DNA of 5,938 nucleotides. It comes from an uncultured Bacteroidota bacterium. GTDB taxonomy: Bacteria; Bacteroidota; Bacteroidia; Chitinophagales; Chitinophagaceae. Under the pieces are notes generated by a model that did not search any database, was not told where the DNA came from, and was given only the letters and a program-made list of their open reading frames with translations. The stretch covers positions 1 to 5,938 of the forward strand of contig CAIVHI010000517.1 in NCBI GenBank assembly GCA_903905685.1, read 5' to 3'. This document shows, piece by piece, positions 1 to 5,350 of this stretch. Within the stretch, counting starts at the first letter, position 1. Each line of letters begins with the position of its first letter. A program made the position numbers and the translations under genes.

Positions 1-2
1 AC

Positions 3-44
3 AATCCCCGAAATCCGCTCCGGTAGTGGTTTTCGGGGATTTTT
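3..44 (+). terminator. Intrinsic terminator of an upstream gene
   Basis: An 11-bp perfect stem pairs 3-13 (AATCCCCGAAA) with 31-41 (TTTTCGGGGAT plus T). A 17-nt loop separates the arms and the T run ends at 44. This is a textbook rho-independent terminator. It belongs to a gene left of the window whose coding part is not visible. The arms are also A-rich on the left and T-rich on the right, so it could work in both directions. Confidence 0.85.
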
Positions 45-81
45 AAACAACAAAACCTCCCAAAATCCCCTTTTCGGAGCA

Positions 82-426
82 ATGTGTAGAACGATTTGTA
101 GAACACCGAGTGTTATGATTTTACTGCCCAATAACTGCAAATGTTCCGACATTAAGGTATTCCCCACAACATGGGAACGGGCTAATGCATCCGTCAAAAA
201 CAAGTGGCACGTCCACTACCGGTTCTATGACCCTGCCCATACAGACAAATACCGGTCGGGGTGCCAAATCAAGTTGTACTCCATGAATAAGTACCGGACC
301 GTTGCCCGAACGGCAGGCCGCTACGCGACAACCGATTTACCGCGGTTAAGTGTTGTTGAAGGTATTTGGAGACTAACTGGTTCTTCCAAGAAAAGAACGA
401 GGGTATATCGTGCAATTACGAAATGA
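82..426 (+). pseudogene. Truncated, frameshifted tyrosine recombinase (phage-type integrase), N-terminal fragment
   Basis: The reading frame gives CKCSDIKVFP, then a tract ending HVHYRFYDPAH, then MNKYRTV. This matches my memory of the N-terminal arm-binding region of Bacteroidota tyrosine recombinases, where the usual order is CxCxxxKVFPKNW, then W-I-HYRFYDP, then MN-RT-ERQ. After MNKYRTV (to 303) the expected AERQAATRQ appears only in the next frame (308-331). One extra C in the CCC at 305-307 explains this; removing it restores V-A-E-R-Q-A-A-T-R-Q. That frame stops at TAA 347-349. The first frame continues to 426 and contains EGIWRLTG, which could be a decayed EGYNPITG, hinting at a second compensating indel. 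The core-binding and catalytic domains (R...HxxR...Y) are absent. An intact gene would have about 400 codons, so this is a scar of a lost mobile element. The original start was probably ATG 115. Confidence 0.72.
85..104 (+). repeat. Direct repeat TGTAGAAC, two copies at the integrase-remnant start
   Basis: TGTAGAAC occurs at 85-92 and again at 97-104, 12 bp apart. The two copies sit between the upstream terminator and the first recognisable integrase codons. When translated they give the odd repeat MCRTICRT, which suggests they are not coding and that the old integrase start was further in, for example ATG 115. Short repeats beside an integrase gene can be arm-type recombinase sites or operators. 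That role is inference from position only. Confidence 0.4.
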
Positions 427-610
427 GGGCTCCGATTTTTATACGAGAAGCCTTTTTGTTGTTCCGACCGAAACAGCGCACCCAGCTGGGGGGACTCTTT
501 CTCGTGCTCACACGCTTTCATCTGTATGTTCGTTGCGCTACCTGCGAATGCTGCAATTGACGGCTGGACGTTTGTAATAATCCAGGCGGGGCATAGCGCA
601 CCTTTGCATC

Positions 611-626
611 GCAACGATTCCGTTGC
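611..626 (+). promoter_or_regulatory. Small stem-loop just upstream of the BON gene ribosome site
   Basis: GCAACG (611-616) pairs perfectly with CGTTGC (621-626) around an ATTC tetraloop. The hairpin ends about 9 nt before the AAAAGGA ribosome-binding sequence and 19 nt before the start codon, so it would lie in the 5' leader. It might stabilise the mRNA or affect initiation, but a 6-bp hairpin can also be chance. Confidence 0.3.
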
Positions 627-631
627 AACAA

Positions 632-638
632 AAAAGGA
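632..638 (+). promoter_or_regulatory. Ribosome-binding site of the BON gene
   Basis: AAAAGGA ends 7 nt before ATG 646. It is the clearest Shine-Dalgarno-like sequence in the window, and it decides the start against the longer open frame from ATG 526. Confidence 0.55.
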
Positions 639-645
639 CTTGGAA

Positions 646-1317
646 ATGAAAACCAACGAAGTATTGCAGAAAGACGTGCAGGATGCCCTTAAATGGGAAC
701 CTTTGCTGAATGCGGCTGAAATAGGCGTGACTTGTAAAGACGGTGTAGTGACGCTTACGGGCAGCGTGAACGATTATGCCAAAAAATCAGAAGCCGAAAA
801 GGCGGCCAAAAACGTGGCAGGAGTGTCGGCCGTGGTAGAAAAAATCGAAATCAATTACAGCAGCTGGGGTACCACCAGCGATGGTGATATAGCCCGCGAA
901 ATCATTAGTGCGCTGAAGTGGAACTTCCAGGTGCCCGGTGATAAAGTACAAGTAAAGGTTGAAAATGGATGGGTGACCTTGGAAGGCGAATTGCCTTGGA
1001 ATTTTCAACGCGAGGCAGCTCAAGCCGCCGTGCGCCACCTTAATGGCGTAAAGGGTGTATCTAACAAGCTCACCATCAAGGCCGAAACCCGCGATGCCGT
1101 AGAGCAAAAAGACATAGAGAGTGCGTTGTCGCGAAACTGGTCTATAGACAATGAAGATATTGCCGTGGACGTTGCCGGCTCAAAAGTTACCCTCACAGGC
1201 ACCGTGGAGTCTTGGTACCAAAAAGACGAAGCCGGGCGTATAGCCTGGAATGCTCCCGGTGTGGAACGTGTGGTGAACGACTTGGTTGTAGAATATGACT
1301 ACGCATTGATGGATTAA
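646..1317 (+). CDS. Triple BON-domain protein (OsmY-like repeats, cytoplasmic)
   Basis: This gene encodes 223 residues made of three BON domains at about residues 8-69, 79-145 and 153-216. Each has the alpha-beta pattern: a helix ending in a polar DALKW / SALKW / SALSRNW stretch, then a beta strand (IGVTC, VQVKV, IAVDV), then the core motif G-x-VTLxG (VVTLTGSV, WVTLEGEL, KVTLTGTV), a second helix and a final V-x-N/E-x-L/I strand. BON domains in OsmY and related proteins are linked to membrane binding and stress (known family). Unlike OsmY there is no signal peptide, so the product should stay in the cytoplasm. I chose ATG 646 because AAAAGGA at 632-638 is well placed and residues MKTNEVLQKD lead straight into the first domain. 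The frame is open upstream to ATG 526, but that extension overlaps scar DNA and shows no domain. It is probably monocistronic, closed by the hairpin at 1325. A stress-related role is inference. Confidence 0.9.
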   Translation: MKTNEVLQKDVQDALKWEPLLNAAEIGVTCKDGVVTLTGSVNDYAKKSEAEKAAKNVAGVSAVVEKIEINYSSWGTTSDGDIAREIISALKWNFQVPGDKVQVKVENGWVTLEGELPWNFQREAAQAAVRHLNGVKGVSNKLTIKAETRDAVEQKDIESALSRNWSIDNEDIAVDVAGSKVTLTGTVESWYQKDEAGRIAWNAPGVERVVNDLVVEYDYALMD

Positions 1318-1324
1318 TGCCGTG

Positions 1325-1358
1325 AAATGGGCGGGAGTAGACCTCTCGCCCATTTTTT
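1325..1358 (+). terminator. Intrinsic terminator of the BON gene
   Basis: AAATGGGCG (1325-1333) pairs with CGCCCATTT (1347-1355). The stem extends inward through GGAG/CTCT-type pairing, and a T run covers 1353-1358. It starts 7 nt after the BON stop codon, the expected place for a rho-independent terminator. Confidence 0.85.
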
Positions 1359-1360
1359 AT

Positions 1361-1419
1361 CTACCCTGCTGAAAAGCCCCTTCGCCTTAAGATGGGGCTT
1401 TTCTTATTTAGTAGGGTAG
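1361..1419. terminator. Second, nested hairpin downstream of the BON gene
   Basis: The inner stem is 10 bp and perfect: GAAAAGCCCC (1371-1380) with GGGGCTTTTC (1394-1403). A separate 7-bp outer stem, CTACCCT (1361-1367) with AGGGTAG (1413-1419), encloses it. On the + strand the inner stem is followed by TTTTCTTATTT. The complementary strand also shows a run of T, so it can act in both directions. It serves as a back-up terminator between the BON and NHL genes. Confidence 0.7.
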
Positions 1420-1440
1420 GTGTAGCCCGATAAAATGTCC

Positions 1441-1448
1441 TATCTTTA
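1441..1448 (+). promoter_or_regulatory. Possible -7 box of the NHL gene
   Basis: TATCTTTA matches the Bacteroidota TAnnTTTG element at all but the last base. No TTTG-type -33 element is seen at the usual distance. If real, transcription would begin near 1453-1456, after the first ATG at 1451, which favours ATG 1466 as the start. Confidence 0.35.
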
Positions 1449-1465
1449 ACATGCAATTTGCCTTT

Positions 1466-3232
1466 ATGAAGAAGCTCCTGTTCCTGGTGGCTCTACTGCC
1501 TCACTTAGCCAACGGCCAAATCATTTCCACCTATGCCGGCAATGGGGTGTGGCGGTGCTCGCCCGATGGTAGCCCGGCGGCCGACTCCTGTGTGGGTCAG
1601 CTTGGTGGCGTGGCGGTCGATACCGCCGGCAATGTCTTCTTAAGCTGCATCAATTGCTCAAACGTGCGCAAAATCAACACGGCCGGCACGCTGCACAATT
1701 TTGCAGGCACGGGCTATCCGTTTCTTCCCAGTGGCTTGGCGATAGACAAAGCCGGCGATGTGTTAGTGTGCGACAATGGCAACAGCGTGCTGCTCAAGGT
1801 TGCGCCCACGGGCACCATCACCACGCTTGCAGGGAATGCCTCGGTCATTGGTGGCGGTTTCAGCGGCAATGGCGGTCCGGCAACGGCTGCCCTGCTCAAC
1901 TTTCCTACCGCCGTTGCGGTAGACACCGTGGGCAACATTTTTATTGCCGACGCCGGTAACAACGGCATCCGCAGAATTTCGCCTGCGGGCATCATCACGC
2001 AGTTTGCAGGTAATGGCATTTTCGGCACCTCGGGCGATGGTGGCCCTGCCACCAATGCAGCCATCAGGAACCCCACCGGTGTGGCCGCCGACCGAAAGGG
2101 CAATGTCTTTATTGTTGATTATCAATGTGTGCGCAAAGTAAATTCATCGGGCATCATCACTACTGTAGCCGGCAACGGCACGGCCGGCTACCTCGGCGAC
2201 AATGGCCCGGGCACGGCGGCAGCGCTCAACAGCCCAGTATCGGTAGTGGCCGACAAACACGGCAACATCTACATTGCCGATTCGAAAAACAATGCCATAC
2301 GCATGTTGGACACGAATGGTATCATCACCACAATTGCCGGCAATGGTGCCGGCATAGATGCCGGCGACGGCCACCCCGCCACCTTGGCCGGTCTTAACGA
2401 CCCCGAATATGTGGCTATAGACAAAAACGGATTTTTATATATTGCAGAGATAAACGGTGCCCGCCTGCGCAAAATAGACACTTGCCAACTGCCCATGCTG
2501 GCGCCCATAATGGGCGATAGCCTAATGTGTGTAGCCGGCGCCACCACCCTCAGTGCCGTCCCCGCAGGAGGCACGTGGTCGGTGAGCGATACTGCGTTGG
2601 CCACCATTTCCACCGCAGGCACGGTGACCGCCTTGGGGCGCGGCACGGTATTGGTGAGCTATACCTTGGGCAATGGTTGTGGCACGGTGTCGCAAACAAA
2701 GCAACTGCTGCTGGCGCCTGCCGGCCAAATTGTGCGAACCTCGGGCACAGTCGGCGCATCGAGCAGTGGGGTAGACACCTTTTGTTACGAAGGAACCATT
2801 GCCCTCTCGGGCGGGATACCCGGAGGCGTATGGGGCCTAACCGACTCGGCGGCCGCAACTTTCTCCGGCGGTATGCTGACGCCCCACCTGTTCAGTGTTG
2901 AGGATACCTTGTATTACGCAGTAAGTTCAAGTTGTGGTAACGATACTTCGTTTTTCAGGTTTGTTATCAGTTGGTGCCCCGATGGAGTGCATGGGGTGGT
3001 GGCACAACCTGCGGCCGCATCCCTATATCCCAATCCCGCCTCCAACCTGCTGCACTTGGATGCGGTGGGTGCTGCAAGGGCGCAGGTGTGGTGTGCCGAT
3101 GGCCGCCAAGTGATGGACGTAGCCTATGCCCCGACGATCAACATATTCCATCTTCCCAAGGGCCTGTATCTATTGGTGTTGTTGGATGCCGATGGCTTGA
3201 AAATAGCGCAACTCAAGTTGGTGAAGCAGTAG
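1466..3232 (+). CDS. Secreted NHL-repeat beta-propeller protein with Ig-like domains and T9SS sorting tail
   Basis: I prefer ATG 1466 (588 residues) over the in-frame ATG 1451 (593), because MKKLLFLVALLPHLANGQ is then a clean signal peptide, cut near ANG-Q. Residues below are counted from 1451. Six NHL repeats (about 50-86, 93-129, 150-187, 206-242, 259-296, 316-343) have the pattern P-x-GVAVD-x-xGN-(I/V)-(Y/F)-IAD-xxN-x-IRK(I/V)-xxxGIITT-(V/I)-AGNG. The first five are followed by GDGGPATAA-LN-like loops, and IISTYAGNG at the N-terminus may close the ring. A Big2-like domain (about 351-422, with TWSVSDTALATIS and GTVTALGRGTVLVSY) and a second Ig-like domain (about 423-509) follow. Residues 523-593 form a type A T9SS sorting domain starting at SLYPNPASNLLHL. 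The product should be exported through Sec and T9SS and shown on the surface or released. NHL propellers usually bind proteins or glycans; no catalytic signature is seen, so the ligand is unknown. Thirteen cysteines fit an oxidising location. Confidence 0.9.
   Translation: MKKLLFLVALLPHLANGQIISTYAGNGVWRCSPDGSPAADSCVGQLGGVAVDTAGNVFLSCINCSNVRKINTAGTLHNFAGTGYPFLPSGLAIDKAGDVLVCDNGNSVLLKVAPTGTITTLAGNASVIGGGFSGNGGPATAALLNFPTAVAVDTVGNIFIADAGNNGIRRISPAGIITQFAGNGIFGTSGDGGPATNAAIRNPTGVAADRKGNVFIVDYQCVRKVNSSGIITTVAGNGTAGYLGDNGPGTAAALNSPVSVVADKHGNIYIADSKNNAIRMLDTNGIITTIAGNGAGIDAGDGHPATLAGLNDPEYVAIDKNGFLYIAEINGARLRKIDTCQLPMLAPIMGDSLMCVAGATTLSAVPAGGTWSVSDTALATISTAGTVTALGRGTVLVSYTLGNGCGTVSQTKQLLLAPAGQIVRTSGTVGASSSGVDTFCYEGTIALSGGIPGGVWGLTDSAAATFSGGMLTPHLFSVEDTLYYAVSSSCGNDTSFFRFVISWCPDGVHGVVAQPAAASLYPNPASNLLHLDAVGAARAQVWCADGRQVMDVAYAPTINIFHLPKGLYLLVLLDADGLKIAQLKLVKQ
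1598..2479 (+). repeat. Six degenerate tandem NHL repeats within the gene
   Basis: Repeat units lie at about 1598-1708, 1727-1837, 1898-2011, 2066-2176, 2225-2338 and 2396-2479. They recur at DNA level as GGCAACATT(T/C) (the GNIF/GNIY codons) and ATCATCAC followed by GCCGGCAA(T/C)GG. Spacing is about 130-170 bp. The copies are diverged, so duplication is old. The sixth unit is short and lacks the closing IITT-AGNG segment, which the N-terminal IISTYAGNG could supply in a circularly closed propeller. Confidence 0.8.
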
Positions 3233-3420
3233 GACGCACGCCTCTCACCGCTGTCGGCCAATTTCGATAGGGGACATCGGAAATAGGGCATACTTAACAG
3301 TGCCCTGCTCGATTCGATGCATTTCGAAACGATGCCGAAGCAATTTCAAGTAGACGGCTGTTGGAACGCCGCATCACCACGTTTTTTGACCCTGACTGGT
3401 TGACCACGAACTACGATTTC

Positions 3421-3445
3421 GGTATCGTGCATAATTCACGATACC
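3421..3445. repeat. Perfect 9-bp inverted repeat (hairpin or operator)
   Basis: GGTATCGTG (3421-3429) is followed by a 7-nt spacer and CACGATACC (3437-3445). All nine pairs are Watson-Crick. No T run follows, so it is not a standard terminator. It could be a binding site for a dimeric regulator, a transcript-stabilising hairpin at the 3' end of the NHL message, or a relic. It lies about 106 bp upstream of the radical SAM -7 box. Confidence 0.6.
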
Positions 3446-3512
3446 ATGCTTCCTGTAGTAATGCTCCCGTACGCTTCAAGTATTAGTGTGGTGTTTGTAT
3501 CAAAGTGTCTTG

Positions 3513-3546
3513 TTTTTTGTCAAAAAATCCAATAATATTGTCAAAA
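3513..3546 (+). promoter_or_regulatory. Operator-like repeats upstream of the radical SAM promoter
   Basis: TTGTCAAAA is present twice, at 3517-3525 and 3538-3546, exactly 21 bp start to start, about two DNA turns. The first copy is centred in a perfect odd palindrome, TTTTTTGTCAAAAAA (3513-3527). The second ends 4 bp before the -7 box. Two same-face sites overlapping the RNA polymerase position fit a repressor or activator site. The regulator is not identifiable, and A/T-rich sequence raises the chance of coincidence. Confidence 0.45.
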
Positions 3547-3550
3547 TGCG

Positions 3551-3558
3551 TACATTTG
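3551..3558 (+). promoter_or_regulatory. Consensus Bacteroidota -7 box of the radical SAM gene
   Basis: TACATTTG is a perfect match to TAnnTTTG. It lies 35 bp before ATG 3594, giving a predicted leader of about 30 nt. No clear TTTG -33 element is found at 19-21 bp spacing; the site there is inside the A/T-rich repeat region. Confidence 0.6.
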
Positions 3559-3593
3559 ACGTAAAGGACTACTTCAGTTAAAACAGATAGTTT

Positions 3594-4664
3594 ATGATAC
3601 ATACCGAGGCGTTGTCGATGCGGAAGGGTAGGGGGGCACAGTTCAATCCTGCCAATAAATTTGGAACGGTGTCTTATATGCGCGAGCACCCCGAGGCAGT
3701 AGACGACTGGCAGGAAAACGACGCCAAAACCCAATACATTTTCGAGAACAGCAAAACCATCGTGAACGAGGTAACCGTTCCCGATGTCGGGATGCGTTTC
3801 TCGCTGAACCCCTACCAGGGGTGCGAGCATGGCTGCATCTATTGCTATGCCCGCAACAGCCACGAATATTGGGGCTATAGTGCCGGTGTGGATTTTGAAA
3901 GCCGCATTGTGGTGAAGAAGAATGCGGCGGCACTGCTCCGCAAAAAATTCTTGAGCCGCACTTGGAAACCCGACGTTATCTCCCTCTCCGGCAATACCGA
4001 CTGCTACCAGCCCATTGAGCGCAAAATGAAAATCACCCGCAGCCTGCTGGAGGTTTGCCTCGAGTTCCGCAACCCGGTAGGCATCCTTACCAAGAACGAA
4101 TTGGTGCTGCGCGATATAGACCTGCTTCAAGAGTTAGGGAAGCTCAACTTGGTAAGTGTCTATACCTCAGTCACGTCTACCGACGAAAACCTCAGGCGGG
4201 TGCTCGAGCCCCGCACGTCTACCTATAAATCGCGTTTCCGAATCTTGGAAACCCTTTCCAAAATGGGCATCCCCACCGGAGTGATGAATGCCCCCATCAT
4301 TCCCAGTCTCAACGATGCCCACATGTTCGACGTGTTGAAAGCGGCATCCGGGGCAGGCGCACGGTCGGCAGGCTATACCGTGGTGCGCCTCAACGGCGCC
4401 ATTGGGCCGCTGTTTAAAGACTGGCTGGAAAAGACTATGCCCGATGCGGCCCAAAAGATATGGCATTCTATTGAAGCCTGCCATGCCGGCAAGGTGGAAG
4501 ACAGCCGCCTCGGCAACCGCATTGTTGGCGATGGTGCGTTTGCCGAGGTCATCAAAACGCAATTTGAGCTGTATTGCAAAAAGTTCCACCTCAATAAGGA
4601 GCGTTTTCAACACGAAACCACCCATTTCCGAAAAAAATTCGACCCGCAGATGAGCCTGTTTTGA
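3594..4664 (+). CDS. PA0069 / Rv2578c-family radical SAM protein
   Basis: The protein has 356 residues. The radical SAM motif is NPYQGCEHGCIYCYA, with cysteines 77, 81 and 84 (CxxxCxxC) for a [4Fe-4S] cluster that cleaves S-adenosylmethionine. Other family marks are the N-terminal KGRGAQFNPANKF (residues 11-23), KPDVISLSGNTDCYQPIE (about 125-142) with the RKMKITRSLLE segment, the ILTKN strand (164-168), VYTSVTS (189-195), LEPRTST (204-210), the APIIPSLND stretch (233-241) and a C-terminal ending in MSLF. Length and layout agree with the PA0069 family, which is distantly related to spore photoproduct lyase (SplB). The substrate is unknown, so I give no symbol. ATG 3594 fits the promoter at 3551; ATG 3618 (MRKGRGAQ) is a possible alternative, since conserved sequence starts there. 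No Shine-Dalgarno is evident. It appears to be a single-gene unit in the cytoplasm. Confidence 0.92.
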   Translation: MIHTEALSMRKGRGAQFNPANKFGTVSYMREHPEAVDDWQENDAKTQYIFENSKTIVNEVTVPDVGMRFSLNPYQGCEHGCIYCYARNSHEYWGYSAGVDFESRIVVKKNAAALLRKKFLSRTWKPDVISLSGNTDCYQPIERKMKITRSLLEVCLEFRNPVGILTKNELVLRDIDLLQELGKLNLVSVYTSVTSTDENLRRVLEPRTSTYKSRFRILETLSKMGIPTGVMNAPIIPSLNDAHMFDVLKAASGAGARSAGYTVVRLNGAIGPLFKDWLEKTMPDAAQKIWHSIEACHAGKVEDSRLGNRIVGDGAFAEVIKTQFELYCKKFHLNKERFQHETTHFRKKFDPQMSLF

Positions 4665-4667
4665 TGG

Positions 4668-4724
4668 GCCCGAACCAAAATTGTGTTGCAGCCGTGTGAA
4701 ACATTGGGCATTCGGGCGCGTTTT
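4668..4724 (+). terminator. Possible weak terminator of the radical SAM gene
   Basis: GCCCGAA (4668-4674) can pair with TTCGGGC (4711-4717), followed after three bases by TTTT (4721-4724). The 36-nt loop is long for an intrinsic terminator, so this is tentative. It sits directly after the stop codon and before the next promoter. Confidence 0.35.
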
Positions 4725-4737
4725 GTCGGCATTTGCC

Positions 4738-4745
4738 TATTTTTG
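4738..4745 (+). promoter_or_regulatory. Consensus -7 box of the lipoprotein operon
   Basis: TATTTTTG matches TAnnTTTG perfectly and lies 20 bp before ATG 4766. Transcription would begin around 4750-4753, so an upstream in-frame TTG at 4733 cannot be the start. No -33 TTTG is found at the standard spacing. Confidence 0.5.
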
Positions 4746-4765
4746 AGACTCAACCACTATCGATT

Positions 4766-5350
4766 ATGTCGAAACCGATTCCCGAAAACAAGTTTTGGAA
4801 GAGCACCCTGATGGTTTGCGGGCTTGCATTGGCCGTCGCCGCCCCGTCTTGCAAAAACAAGCCCATGGGCGAGGACGAAATCATGAAGGAGTGCGAGAAA
4901 ATAACGAAGGCCTTGCCCCAATACAAATTGAAGCAAATGGAAGGGTATCCCGAGCCCGAGAAACGGAGCCTGTCGGGCTACTTTGAAGACGACAAACTGC
5001 GCCTAATCAATGAGTCCTATTTCTCCGACACAGATCGCGTCTTTACTCATTACTACGTCAAGTCCAACGCGCTGATTTACGCATATCGGGAAGACTTCAT
5101 CTACAACAGGCCCGTCAACTACACCGAAGACTCTGCCAAGAAAAACAATGACAGTGTGTGGTATGACGATAAGAAGACGGTGCTGAAAACCAGCTATTAC
5201 TACTTTGCCGACGGCAAAATGCTGAAATGGCTGGATACCGACAAAAAACCGGTGCCACCTACCGCCAAGGCATTCGATACCAAGCGCGATGAGCTCTTGG
5301 GCAACTTCATGCTATACGATAAAATGTTGAAAACCAAGGACGACCTGTAA
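4766..5350 (+). CDS. Putative lipoprotein of unknown function
   Basis: From ATG 4766 the gene encodes 194 residues. The leader has basic residues (K3, K9, K12), a hydrophobic core (LMVCGLALAVAA) and cysteine 29 in APSCKNK. This looks like a Bacteroidota lipoprotein signal, though proline at -2 and alanine at -3 make the lipobox imperfect. The mature part is charged and soluble. It is rich in aromatic beta-type segments such as LSGYFEDDKLRLINESYF, FTHYYVKSNALIYAYRE and TSYYYFADGKMLKWLD. The repeated layout 'strand, D/G-K-L, strand' resembles small envelope proteins that read a quantity in a beta-sheet fold. I do not recognise a named family. The next gene begins at the base after the stop codon, which points to an operon and a shared envelope role. 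The start is set by the promoter box at 4738; the frame also extends upstream to TTG 4733. Confidence 0.78.
   Translation: MSKPIPENKFWKSTLMVCGLALAVAAPSCKNKPMGEDEIMKECEKITKALPQYKLKQMEGYPEPEKRSLSGYFEDDKLRLINESYFSDTDRVFTHYYVKSNALIYAYREDFIYNRPVNYTEDSAKKNNDSVWYDDKKTVLKTSYYYFADGKMLKWLDTDKKPVPPTAKAFDTKRDELLGNFMLYDKMLKTKDDL

Larger units (their letters stand above)
427..645. other. Non-coding stretch between integrase scar and BON gene
   Basis: No convincing gene is seen on either strand. Short open frames here encode unremarkable sequences and overlap the integrase remnant. The stretch may be further decayed mobile-element DNA plus the BON gene leader. The best promoter-like pair is TTTG at 571-574 and CACCTTTG at 599-606. 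It has one mismatch to TAnnTTTG and a 24-bp spacing, which is too weak to call. A small hairpin lies at 611-626. Confidence 0.5.
3233..3593. other. 361-bp intergenic region ahead of the radical SAM gene
   Basis: No gene with a start codon and recognisable product is seen. The first part holds a weak 6-bp hairpin, AGGGCA (3285-3290) with TGCCCT (3301-3306), lacking a T run, so the NHL gene has no clear intrinsic terminator. A stop-free frame without a start runs 3298-3486. A strong palindrome lies at 3421-3445. The last 80 bp are AT-rich and hold the repeats and promoter listed separately. Confidence 0.6.

Noticed and set aside
1..120. tRNA gene ending at the left edge, as attachment site of the integrase
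   Set aside because: The visible bases form a terminator hairpin; no tRNA arms or CCA end can be seen, so the tRNA idea cannot be supported from this window.
571..606. Possible BON promoter (TTTG with CACCTTTG)
   Set aside because: The -7 box lacks the first T and the spacing of 24 bp exceeds the usual 19-21 bp.
526..645. 40-residue N-terminal extension of the BON protein from ATG 526
   Set aside because: It shows no signal peptide or domain, and a good ribosome site directly precedes ATG 646.
321..656. Minus-strand frame of 111 codons over the integrase scar and BON leader
   Set aside because: It overlaps the integrase remnant antisense, resembles no known protein and has no promoter-like sequence upstream.
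1714..2125. Minus-strand open frames within the NHL gene
   Set aside because: They arise from the periodic GC-rich NHL codons and overlap a well-supported + strand gene.
3285..3306. Hairpin AGGGCA/TGCCCT as terminator of the NHL gene
   Set aside because: The stem is only 6 bp and no T run follows.
3483..4130. Long 215-codon open frame on the minus strand
   Set aside because: It lies mostly antisense to the radical SAM gene, whose motifs are intact; the minus-strand product is low-complexity and matches no family I know.
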